Assembly: GCA_037176705.1 (NCBI GenBank)
Contig: CM073890.1
Coordinates: forward strand, 99,500,591 to 99,564,590
Reading direction: 5' to 3'
Source of the DNA: Molossus alvarezi
Taxonomy: Eukaryota; Chordata; Mammalia; Chiroptera; Molossidae
Length of the DNA stretch: 64,000 nt
Within the stretch, counting starts at the first letter, position 1. Each line of letters starts with the position of its first letter. Below, one piece after another: positions 13,149 through 22,431 of this stretch. The notes beneath the pieces were generated by a model. The model was not told the DNA's origin and searched no databases. It was given only the letters and a program-made list of their open reading frames with translations. A program made the position numbers and the translations under genes.

Positions 13149-13362
13149 CCTGGCCAGTGTGGCTCAGTGGATGAGCATCGACCCATGCACCAAGAGGTCC
13201 TGGTTTGATTCCTGGTTGGGGCACATGCCCAGGTTGTAGACCCGATCCCCAGTAGGTGGCGTGCAGGAGGCGGCCAGTCAGTGTTCTCTCTCATCAATAT
13301 TTCTCTCTCTCTGTCCCTCTCCCTTCCTTTCTCTCTAAAATCAATAAAAAAATTTTTAAAAA
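13149..13362 (+). mobile_element. VES-type SINE (type A)
   Basis: The head is CCTGGCCAGTGTGGCTCAG, the body has the usual 'aggttgtagacccgatcccc' segment and CT stretch, and the end is TAAAATCAATAAAAAAA. The B box is mutated to GGTTTGATTCC. No convincing target duplication, because both flanks are A/G-rich. Antisense to the gene. Confidence 0.85.
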
Positions 13363-13511
13363 AGAAGGCAGATGATGAAAGTAGAGAAAGTGACTAGGCT
13401 GTATTTAGAAAACAAATGAATTTTTTCATCACATCACCATATAAACTATAATTGTATCACCATTATTAGAATACAAATAAATGATTCTAAAACACAAAGT
13501 AGTTTAGTAAC

Positions 13512-13662
13512 CTTAAATTCCACTGTTTCATTTATCGTTACTTGTCCATAATTCCAATTTTTTCCATAATTTCCTTCCTTTTGGAAAATTATCTTCTCCA
13601 TGTTTTGTTCACTGCTGATATTAATGCTTAATTTATATACATTTTCACCATACATGTAATAC
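13512..13662 (-). CDS. TMPRSS15: TMPRSS15 exon: MAM, third segment
   Basis: 151 bp, beginning with the last base of a Trp codon and ending in phase 0. It encodes Y-Y-M-Y-G-E-N-V-Y-K-L-S-I-N-I-S, S-E-Q-N-M-E-K-I-I-F-Q-K-E-G-N-Y-G, K-N-W-N-Y-G-Q-V-T-I-N-E-T-V-E-F-K. Y-M-Y-G preceded by F-W is the hallmark MAM motif. The sequons N-I-S and N-E-T are both kept. The acceptor is CACACTAG. The donor is AAG|GTTACT, a weak match to the consensus because positions +3 and +5 are off. Reading through it adds about 20 residues and then a stop. Identity to other mammals is otherwise high. Confidence 0.94.
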
Positions 13663-14246
13663 CTAGTGTGGAAAAAAGCAAAAATGATTAGATTCCTACA
13701 ACATTAGAATAAAGGCATTTATGGGTCCTTCTAAATTCTTTTTTTTTTCAATTTTTATTAATTTATTTTTGTTATAGATGTTCTCCTTTTTCCCTCCCGA
13801 CACCCTCCTCCTCATCCCGCCCCCCGCAACCCCCCAGCATTGTCGTCTATGTCCATTGGTCACGCATACGTGCATGTAAGTTCTTTGGTTTATCTCATCT
13901 ATCCCTGCCCCCCTCCCTGCCTCTGCTCCCCTCCCCTGAGGTCTGTCAGTCTGAACCGTACTCCTTTCTATGTCTCTGGGTTTATTTTGTTCATTATATT
14001 CTACAAATGAGATCATGTGGTGTTTATCTTTCTCTGATTGGCTTATTTTTGCCCCCCTTTCCTTTGGATGAAGGAGTTGCTGGAGAAGGACAGAAGTCCC
14101 CCAACATTTTACTTGTTAACAATTGGAAAATAATGGCGAATTCATTACCACTCTGGAAGACATCTCAGGGAAATCTGAGCCTGGCAACAGGAGAAAAGCA
14201 GTTACTCATTAGATAATATGGTACGTAACACGGGCCTGCAGCATAC
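13663..14246 (-). other. TMPRSS15: Short intron inside MAM, half filled by L1
   Basis: 584 bp, the shortest intron in the window. More than half is an L1 3' end at about 13738-14050 in gene sense. Confidence 0.9.
13738..14050 (-). mobile_element. L1 3' end, 5'-truncated, sense to the gene
   Basis: On the minus strand it contains the L1 3' UTR series: a segment like 'cacatgatctcatttgtaga', then the 'gacctcaggggagggg' purine block, then 'accaaagaacttacatgca', then an A-rich tail with two AATAAA-like motifs. It shares this 3' UTR with the half-L1 at 51142-53860. It lies between two MAM exons. No clear target duplication was seen. Confidence 0.85.
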
Positions 14247-14352
14247 CAGAAACTAAGGCAGACTGGTTCCAAAGGGGGGTTCAAAGGAAGGCTTAAAAGT
14301 TGTACTCTTTCTTGTCTCCCGCCTGGTCCAGTTGGGGTGGAAATGTAAAATC
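14247..14352 (-). CDS. TMPRSS15: TMPRSS15 exon: MAM, second segment
   Basis: 106 bp. It completes a Gly codon (GA), then encodes F-Y-I-S-T-P-T-G-P-G-G-R-Q-E-R-V-Q-L-L-S, L-P-L-N-P-P-L-E-P-V-C-L-S-F, and ends with TG of a Trp codon finished in the next exon. This is the loop and strand carrying one conserved MAM cysteine just before the F-W-Y-Y-M-Y-G motif. The acceptor is a long T-rich tract ending TTTTTTTAG, and the donor is TG|GTATGC. P-L-N-P-P-L replaces the human P-L-D-P-T-L. No disruption. Confidence 0.94.
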
Positions 14353-15406
14353 CTAAAAAAATGGAAAAAAAAAAAAAAAGTTTTTACTTCACTTAAATAT
14401 TAACATTTTCTTTGTGTGGGGTATTCATAGCAGAAAAGAACAACTTTAAGGTGAAAATATAAGAAAATATATTTAGGTAGAGTGAAAAGGACACCAAACT
14501 GAAAGCCAGAAAGCACAGTCTCTGGCATAACAAATTCTTATTTAGGAAAATCACCTCTCGACTCTGGACCTTCCAATTTATAAAACAAGAGCCTTGAATG
14601 GGAGCACCGCTAGGAATAGATCAAACTCTTACTACTCATTGATTCAATATGATTGTTTCACTGTATTATCACATCCACATGCCTCTTTAATTCCCATTTA
14701 TTAAAGATTTTAATTATTTCACTCTTTAGAGACAGTCAGTCATGAGGGTATTTAGATACACTGGTGGAATAACTCCTGATGTATGCAAGTATTTAAATAC
14801 ACATTTGAAGACAAAGTTAGAGTTTCAAAGATTGTCAGGTTTTTATTCCATTGACTATATTACATTTCTCTAAATAAGAAGTTACCTAATTTTATAATGA
14901 CTTCATCTTCCATATTCCTTTGAATGATAACTAATCAGATCACAGAGAAGCAGATAGCATGCAAATCCACATGAAAGGTTTCTTTCTAAATAGCTCAAGT
15001 TATTGAGTAAAGTGTTCTCTGATCTGAAATTCATTATTCCAACTAATAATTTGAATCATGTGAAGTGTGAGAAGAGTTATTGGGTTGAGAACACTTTCAA
15101 CATTCTCTTAGGAAAATTTAAAATATATTTTATTCTTACTTTGCAGCTCGTACATTATGACAGAAATTTGGAATCATGTAACAAAATATAAAGCAAATAA
15201 AATATTAGAAAAATCTACTTTTATTGAAATGCAATTCTTCATGAAATGTTAAAATTTAATGTTTATTTGAAATCAAGCATCTTCTCTCTTGTGCACTCTG
15301 ACATAATTTTTATAGACAATTTTGCATATAAAATTGATATTTGTTTATAACACACAGAATAAAGACAGGCATGAAGAAAAATGCTAGTAAAACTGCCAAT
15401 TATACA

Positions 15407-15699
15407 TATTAGAGCATATTTATTTATTTATTTAATTTTTTTATCCTCACCTGAGGACATTTTTCCATTTTTCTTCAGATAGAGTGGGAGGGAGAGAGAG
15501 GAAGAGAGAGAGAGAGAGAGAAACATCCACGTGAAAGGGACACATCGAGTGGCTGCCACCTGCACGACCAACCAGGGCCGGGGACCAACTGCAACCGAGG
15601 TACGCGCCCTTAGCGGGAACCGAACCCGGGACTCTTGGGACCACAGGCTGACGCTCTAACTGCTGAGCCAAACTGGCCAGGGCTATCAGAGCATACTTA
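15407..15699 (-). mobile_element. VES-related SINE (type B) with 16-bp target duplication
   Basis: On the minus strand it starts GCCCTGGCCAGTTTGGCTCAG and ends with the hairpin TCCTC-AGGT-GAGGA next to a T/A-rich tail. The element proper is 15423-15683. The target duplications (15407-15422 and 15684-15699) differ at two positions. Sense to TMPRSS15. Confidence 0.9.
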
Positions 15700-17379
15700 G
15701 ATCAGTGAGACAAGTAAATGTTTTATCAAGGTGTAATTCTGGTCAAATATCTTAACAAATGCAATATATTCACATTCTTTGGATTTAGATTACAAAATAT
15801 AAAGTAGAAAAGAACGCATGTTTAACATTTTATGTTATGAGCACATCACTTATATTTTATATAATGCTGTAATATTTCATGAGTACTTATTTTTAGCTAT
15901 ATTTAGTGCTTAATTATTCAACTTATTAACAAAAGTATTATAGATACAGAGGATATATTCAAGAATTCACTCTCTAAATGCCCAAACCCCTTTTGAGCTA
16001 ACCTTACTTTTAGTTGCTTACAATGTAGTTGAGGAGGAAATAATTAAAATACCACTGAACGCCAAAAATAAGTACTGAAATGGCTAGCCAATTCAGAAAT
16101 ATTTCTAGTTAGCTGAAATAATATAACACAAACACAGATTGTGCTCTTATTTATGTTTGGCTGTTGATAGGCAATTTGTTATGGTTTGAAATATTTTGAC
16201 TCTATTGTTTACTCATTAAGCAGTAATATTTTAGGGTTTTTTAGTGTGATTAAGATATAATGTTATGAGGTTTGTATTATTGTCCAGATAAAACATAATT
16301 ATTTGAACTGCAGTACCTTATGTATTTTGTATAAATTAAAAAAGAAAACAGAATATAGTAAATATCATGTGCAATTGCATATTTTGACATACAGTAAATA
16401 ATATATTGAGTTACTATTTCTGTGATACCATCTAAATTCTTTAGTTAACAAATGAAAAAATGAAGGAAATTTCTTACAAAATTATAAATTTTAAAAGTAG
16501 AGAATTCTAGTTTACATAAACATTTACACAGTCCAACTACCCAATTGTCCTTAAATTTCCTCTTTAACATCTTCCCTGTAGGGGTCACTTGACCTCTGCT
16601 CAAACAGGTCAGAGGCAGCAGGAATCCTTGCATTCCGTGGTGCCCACTCCACTTCAACATAACTAGGAAACTCTTTTATTTTAACAGTAAGTTATCCTGC
16701 ACCTACCTATTGTTTTTTCTTTTGCCTGCTGGACCCATTAAGGATAAGATAAATTTATGTCAGCTCTACAAATATTTAAAGGTCACTATTATGCTTTTCC
16801 TACGCCTTCTTGATTACACATCCCTTTTGACTTCAGTAATTTTAATATGACACAATATCAGTTTGCTTCTCCATTTGATAAACTTGTCAGTTAGTTGTAC
16901 CTTCAGTTGGTTCCACTCAGAGTATGGAAACCAGATGTCCACACGGTATTTTTATTTGATTATCTCACCAGGTGGAGGAGTAGAAACATTATAATAGTTG
17001 GGTCTCTGACTTCAATCAGATCATCCTCATGGTTAGTATTTTATTTCCAAGTGTGCCCTGGTCCTGGTTCTCTAACTCTCCGTGAGAAGTTTCTCATCTA
17101 CATCATTGCTTAATAATGCTGCCTCTGCACAATCTTATCGTTCCTAATTCAACATCTTTCACCAGCTCTTTATTTCCTACTGCAACAAGTACAAGTCCAC
17201 TCTGATGTCTGCCTTCTGTATCATGACTTCAATATCATTTTCTGGTCATAGTTCTTACAATTCATTGATTTACATGAAGCACTTCTACAAAATCAGATTA
17301 TTTTAATTTTTCGAGACAGAAATTTTATAACTTTTTTTTTCTATTATTCTGTCCTTCCACTTTCTCTTCTAATTATATC

Positions 17380-17600
17380 CTTCAAATCCTACTAATTTTT
17401 TGAGGTCATTTAAATCAGATTATTATCTCCTTCAGAAAGCCTCTCTTGGTGTTCCTAAGTAGATGTGTTCCTAAGTAGATGTGACCACTCCTTCTTTTGA
17501 ATTCCCAGTGTATTTCTCTGATGTCACTTAAAAATTGTGTATATTGATATCCAAATGCGACTTTTTAAACTTGCTAAATCTTAGGAAAAAGAAAGACACT
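17380..17600 (+). mobile_element. L2-like fossil
   Basis: The segment 'ctccttcagaaagcctctct' followed by a pyrimidine-rich stretch resembles the L2 3' region. Weak; a 16-bp tandem duplication at 17453-17484 sits inside it. Confidence 0.4.
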
Positions 17601-17873
17601 TAGTAAATTTTTGAATTCTTTATATGGATTAGCTAAATATTGCTTCATGTTACACTATATAGATTCATGTTACACTAATTTGACTTGTTTTTCATTTTTA
17701 AATTTACTGAAGTACTACAGAAAGAAATGATTAAAACAGATTTTTTTTTTTTTTTTTTTACCATATGAGAATTCCTATGCTACATGAAAATTCCTTTTTA
17801 AATCCTTCAACTTTCTCGAATATCTTTAAAAGCTCTTGGAATTAACCTCAGTCAGCTTAAAAACCGGAAAATT

Positions 17874-18137
17874 GCCCTGGCCTGTTGGGTTCAGTGGTTA
17901 GAGCATCGGCCTGCGGTCCCGAGAGACCCGGGTTCGGTTCCTGCTAAGGGCATGTACCTCGGTTGCAGTTTGTGCCCGGCCCTGGTTGGGTTGTGCGAGT
18001 GGCAGCCACTCAACGTGTCCCTTTCACATTGATGTTTCTCTCTCTCTTCCTCTCTTTCCCTTCCACTCTATCTGAACAAAAAAATGAAAAAAATCTCCTC
18101 GGGTGAGGATTTAAAAACAAAACAAAACAAAACAAAA
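17874..18137 (+). mobile_element. VES-related SINE (type B)
   Basis: It starts GCCCTGGCCTGTTGGGTTCAG, the B box reads GGTTCGGTTCC, and it ends with the TCCTC-GGGT-GAGGA hairpin followed by an (AAAAC)n tail. Flanks 'ccggaaaatt' and 'ctgggaaatt' may be a decayed target duplication. Antisense to the gene. Confidence 0.88.
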
Positions 18138-18759
18138 TCCTGGGAAATTGAATACATTTTGTTAATTTCAGCAAACAGAAAATCTCTTTCTTGAGCCATT
18201 AGATTTTTCTTACAACTTACTTTTTTCTTTTCTCCTTATTTCCCCATTAACTGACCCTGATCCCCCCACTAGGGGTCCCAATTAAGGAAGAAAAGCACTG
18301 GATATGTTACGAGGCTGATGTAGATACCGTAGCAGCTAGAGAGATAGAACTTTCTGGAAACTTGGAGATCCTTTTCAAGAAGAAAATAGGCTGATATAAT
18401 CGCTTTGTACGTTGTGAGTGGATATGTAAAACCAACTGAACCTAGCAGATAAACATTAATAGTTTTAGACTGGAGAATAATCCAATTTTAGATTCTATCG
18501 ATATTAGAATACATAGTATTTTCTAAAATTCAACATCACCAGACACATACAGAAATAAAGAGAATTACTCTGAAAACACTAGAGTTTTACTTATTTTGTA
18601 AAAAGTTTATGTACTAAGTAAAATGCATATATCTAAATTACTTAAACTATTTTTAAAATGGAAGAATATAACTGTTTTCCTCCCCATCATACTACTTACA
18701 ACTGTACCACAGTCTGTTGAGTGCTTGTGTCATGAAAAAAAAATTATTATAACACCAAA

Positions 18760-19005
18760 ATTTATATAACATATTTTACATGCCAGGTAATTCTCTACTT
18801 TTAAAACATAACAATCAATTTAATGTTCATAACGTGCCTCTGAAGTCAGATGCTATTACCGTCAGCTCCACCAGCAGCGGAGGGAGCCAAGGCACAGAGA
18901 GAAGACAGTAACTTGTTGAAATGGCAGAGCTGAGATTAAAACCTGGCTTAGGGGTCAGGGTCTCTACTGTAAGGATCTTTGCTACTGCACTAGGCTAACC
19001 TCCAA
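18760..19005 (+). mobile_element. MIR SINE, fairly complete
   Basis: It follows the full MIR order: 'acatgccaggtaattctcta', then 'gatgctattaccgtcagct', then 'ggcacagagagaagacagt' and 'aacttgttgaaatggcagag', then 'gattaaaacctggctta'. Confidence 0.75.
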
Positions 19006-19213
19006 GCACTGGAAACAACTATGATTTCATTGAGAAAGGCCAACAAAGAAACTCTTTCTTTGTTCTGTCCAGCCCTTTAGTGACCTCTACACTTCTGAAG
19101 TTTCCATGTTACTAACCTTCTTTTCCCTGAATGTTCTGAACAAATGGCCCATCTCTTAGTATCCCAAGATGCTGCCCAGAATCTCCACCAATTTCCTCTG
19201 CTTCTAAGAGGTC

Positions 19214-19269
19214 CATTTAGTGCAGAGATTTGGGAACTGAGCATTTAGTGCAGAGATTTGGGAACTGGG
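19214..19269 (+). repeat. 28-bp tandem duplication
   Basis: Two head-to-tail copies of a 28-base unit beginning 'catttagtgcagagattt' (19214-19241 and 19242-19269), differing by about one base. The near identity implies a recent event. Confidence 0.85.
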
Positions 19270-20409
19270 CTCCAGCGGGAGAGAAAGTTCCACAAGAACT
19301 CAAAAGTTAAGGGGCTCGGATGTTCTTTCCTAAAGCAATGTCAATTCAAAGTTGATCTGTTTCATTCAGACTTTCCTGTCATTTAAAGCAAAGGCGGAGA
19401 ACAAAAACCCCTGCATGGATAAGGGGAACACAGACCAGGAGAGATTTAATTCTCCATTTCAGAGTTAGAATGTTCTGACATGAAAAGGAGGTTGGAAGAA
19501 AAACGACCCTGGGTGGGGCATGACTGGTAGATGATGGAATCACTGTTGGGAGGGCTGGAGAGAACCTGTCAGGCCCTGTCACACATTCTCATTGCACTCT
19601 GCCTCTGCTGGCTCTGAACTGCTCTGGCCGGTCTCACTTTAAAGATCTCTCACTACACAGCTTTCTCCCAAGACTTCATTTCTAACCTGCTATGTAAAAC
19701 CTCTCCCTGACATTCAACCTGCTCTGCTTTGGTCAGTTTCATTTTAATTCTTTAGTTGTTTAATCTGTTAGCAAGCAGAACCATTTCTCTCCCGTAAGGT
19801 ACTTATATTCTTCAAATATCAGTGAAATTATTTTATCTCTTACTCTGATGACATACGAGCAGAAAAATGGTAATTTGAACATCAAAGATTTCAACTGCAT
19901 GAAAGGAATCTATCATCCTGAAAAGCTATAAATGCTTGCTGCACTTTCCTCTGACTGCTCTTCAAGTGTGGTAGAGACCTTTTTATTTTATTTTATTTTT
20001 TATTACAGTAAAGGGAAAAAGTGGTCAAAGTATTTGACTGAGGTCAGTCTTCTTTAGAGGGTTGGGGTGATTATCACTTCGCGTTAGTATTCAGCTGTGT
20101 AGATTACAGATTTAGTCATAGAAAATCAGGCCCTGAGAAATAACTATTCAAAGAGGGTTAATTAAGACAATGAATGTCATCATTTTTATTATTAAACATG
20201 TTTGGTTTAATGGGATTGGCCAACTACGCAGAGTTTATATTTTTTTGTTCATCGGTCTGCACTCATTTATCAGGATCCTGTCAGCTCTCAGGCGTTGTAC
20301 AGAATCTGACCCTCTCACCACATCTGCTCCCACCGACCCGACAATCCCATGCTCTCTTCCCTGGCTCAGGCAAGAGCCTTCCACTATCACTCCTATGAGA
20401 ACATGCATC

Positions 20410-20930
20410 TCATGTCACTGAGGAAAAAAAGCCAACGCCCTAGACGACCCATTATTTCTGGAGCCCACCAGCTCTACCCACATTGCTCCAGCCATGCTGG
20501 CGGCCTCCTGGCTTCTCTTCGAACAGGCCAGGCACGTGCCCTCTAGAACTTGCTCTGCTTTGCTTCCTCTGGCTGGAGTCATCTCTACTTCTGGTTCCTT
20601 CAGGTACTTAAAGTAATGATTCAAATGTCACTTTTTCAATGAGCCCTTACCTGATCACCCTGTTTTCATTTGCAGTAGCACCCCAACACCTGCTTTCTCC
20701 ATTGCCCTTGCCAAACTCCATCTTTTTCTGGAGTACTCATTCACATTTAACATACCCCCAAAATGTAATCACTTGTCATGCATATGGTTTATTTTCTATT
20801 TTTCTTTGCTAGAATCTGTTCCATGACAGCAGAAAAGCTGGTTTATTTTGTTCACAGCTATATTTTGAGTGCCTGCATAGGGCCTAGGGCTCAACAGATT
20901 CTTCTTGAATGAAGGAGAATAACTTGAATG
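20410..20930 (+). mobile_element. L2 LINE 3' region
   Basis: It contains the familiar L2 string of 'ggcctcctggcttctcttcg', then 'aacaggccaggcacgtgcc', then 'cccttacctgatcaccctg', and ends near 'gattcttcttgaatgaagga'. Several short frames that overlap here are artefacts of the repeat. Confidence 0.65.
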
Positions 20931-20978
20931 GGGCTTTTAATGAGTATGAAAATAGATGAAAAGTAATTACTTTCTATT

Positions 20979-21104
20979 AAGAAATATTTTGATTGCCCTG
21001 GCTGGTTTGGCTCAGCGGTTGGAGCGTTGGCCTGCAGACCAGAGAGTCCCGGGTTCAGTTCCCGCTAGGGGCACGTACAAAAAAAAGAAAAGAAATACTT
21101 TGAT
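20979..21104 (+). mobile_element. tRNA-head-only SINE with A tail and target duplication
   Basis: Only the tRNA-like head of a type B SINE is present: it starts GCCCTGGCTGGTTTGGCTCAG at 20995, includes GGGTTCAGTTCCCGCTAGG, and stops at 'ggcacgtac' near 21078. It then passes straight into an A/G-rich tail. A 15-bp target duplication (20979-20993 and 21090-21104, one mismatch) flanks it. The body and 3' half of the SINE are absent, so this is a complete insertion of a short RNA, not a later deletion. Confidence 0.85.
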
Positions 21105-21435
21105 CAAGTTGAAGTAGTATGATGTACCATACTGTGTTATTCTAGGGCTGCCATTGTTTAGAGAATATGGCTTAGTCAGATATATTTCTACCCTGAAAGA
21201 AAATTAATGGCCCCTGTGTAATTTTCAACATCCTGTGCATATATAAGGTAAAGAAAATCCTTTTTGAAACACTGGTTTTTATTTGCCTGAATATTAAATA
21301 ACCATTTTCATTTAAATGCATTTATTAGTCTGTGATTTAAAGAAAGAGAAAATCTGAAAAGACAGTCTTGCATTTTAAACTGGTGAACAACACACACCAA
21401 TTTTTTTTGGTTTATAAATTAAATATGAATTATAC

Positions 21436-21585
21436 CTGAAACATTGCCAAAAGTATGGTCAAAATCTGGTCCAGTAGAAGGAGGAAAGGTATTTCCCTGA
21501 ACCCTTTCCCAGTCGTTATCATCATTTAGATCTTGGATCCAGAAACAAAAGCCATCTTCAAAATTACAGTTAATTTTCTCATAAT
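21436..21585 (-). CDS. TMPRSS15: TMPRSS15 exon: MAM, first segment
   Basis: 150 bp, phase 1 on both sides. After completing an Asn codon it encodes Y-E-K-I-N-C-N-F-E-D-G-F-C-F-W-I-Q-D, L-N-D-D-N-D-W-E-R-V-Q-G-N-T-F-P-P-S-T-G-P-D, F-D-H-T-F-G-N-V-S. C-N-F-E-D-G-F-C-F-W is the canonical MAM start, with two conserved cysteines, and D-W-E-R matches the family W-x-R motif. The sequon N-V-S replaces human N-A-S. The acceptor is ATTCACAG and the donor is CAG|GTATAA. MAM domains mediate adhesion and oligomerisation; in enteropeptidase the module belongs to the heavy chain. Confidence 0.95.
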
Positions 21586-22205
21586 CTGTGAATTAAAAAA
21601 AGAAAACACTTCCAATTTAGTGCACATGTGACTAGACTAATAGATTGCATTGAAAATAATCTAACCTTATAAAATTTGTAATTAAACGGCATGCTTGAAA
21701 TCTTTCTTTTTAATTTATCTTGTCTTTTTCTTTCCATTTAGTTTTTAAAAATCCAGCTTTGTGCTGCCAACTGTGTTAGAAAAATATTTTTGTTATACCC
21801 CATTAAAACTTTAGCAATGACAAGCTTTTAGGTTTTTAATTTTTACATCTTACCTCCACTGGCTTTACCTACATAAACTTCATATTGTGCTTTCTCCCTA
21901 TTACTAACTATAGTACTCTACTCAGAAATAATGTAGAACATTCACATAATTAATTTTATGCTAATTTTAAAATCTAGTCTGAATTCTTGCAGTATATAAA
22001 ATTTAATTATTATATTGATTTATACTTTTCTTAAATTGGTTGATTCTTTTGAAGAACATGAACTATTTTCTCATTTCTTTCTAAGTATTAAGTAGGGAGA
22101 AACATACATAAGAGATAACTCATTAAAGAACTTGTATAATAAAACATTCCATTACATTATTAAAGTATCTGAAGATTCACAGGCTAAATAATAAACAATA
22201 CTTAC
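21586..22205 (-). other. TMPRSS15: Intron between CUB1 and MAM
   Basis: 620 bp of AT-rich sequence. I see no recognisable element in it. Confidence 0.9.
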
Positions 22206-22346
22206 TATTAAGGTCTCTGCTGTTAAATGTAGTGTATGTTGCATGAAAACCAATGTAATCATTTTCATCTGATTCTATAAGAAAGGTGGCAGTAACTTCG
22301 TTGGAAAAAATTCTAATTGTGCCAGGATTAGTTTCTGAGAGAGAAG
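22206..22346 (-). CDS. TMPRSS15: TMPRSS15 exon: CUB1, third segment
   Basis: 141 bp, phase 1 on both sides. After completing an Ala codon it encodes [46 protein letters not shown]. This is the last third of CUB1, with the typical F-L-x-x-x-S-D-E-x-D-Y-x-G-F end motif. Two sequons present in the human protein are lost: N-A-T has become H-A-T, and N-S-S has become N-S-R. The acceptor is TTTTGTAG and the donor is A|GTAAGT. Confidence 0.94.
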
Positions 22347-22391
22347 CTACAAAAGAAAATAAAAGTACATATCTATCTAGTCCATTTATCA

Positions 22392-22431
22392 TTCCATCCA
22401 TCCATCCATCCATCCATCCATCCATCCATCC
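22392..22431 (+). repeat. (ATCC)n microsatellite
   Basis: About ten uninterrupted ATCC units. It starts about 45 bases upstream of the CUB1 exon acceptor on the minus strand, so it lies near the branch-point region. Confidence 0.95.

Larger units (their letters stand above)
11281..13511 (-). other. TMPRSS15: Intron inside MAM (third to fourth MAM exon)
   Basis: 2231 bp. It contains a MIR-like stretch (about 11985-12200), a short AAAC repeat near 12287-12304, a purine-rich tract at 12430-12520 and a VES-type SINE at 13149-13362. The SINE sits about 150 bases from the weak donor at 13511. 12600-13080 is unrecognised. Confidence 0.88.
14353..21435 (-). other. TMPRSS15: Intron inside MAM (first to second MAM exon)
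   Basis: 7083 bp. It holds SINEs at 15423-15683, 17874-18137 and 20979-21104, a MIR-like fossil at 18760-19005, L2-like fossils near 17380-17600 and 20410-20930, and small tandem duplications near 17453 and 19214. 14400-15400 and 15700-17380 are AT-rich and otherwise unrecognised. Confidence 0.85.

Noticed and set aside
13446..13511. Extension of the MAM exon beyond the AAG|GT junction
   Set aside because: The extra residues do not match enteropeptidase, and the next exon joins in frame with the expected V-S-F-N-A-F, so this part is intron despite the weak donor.
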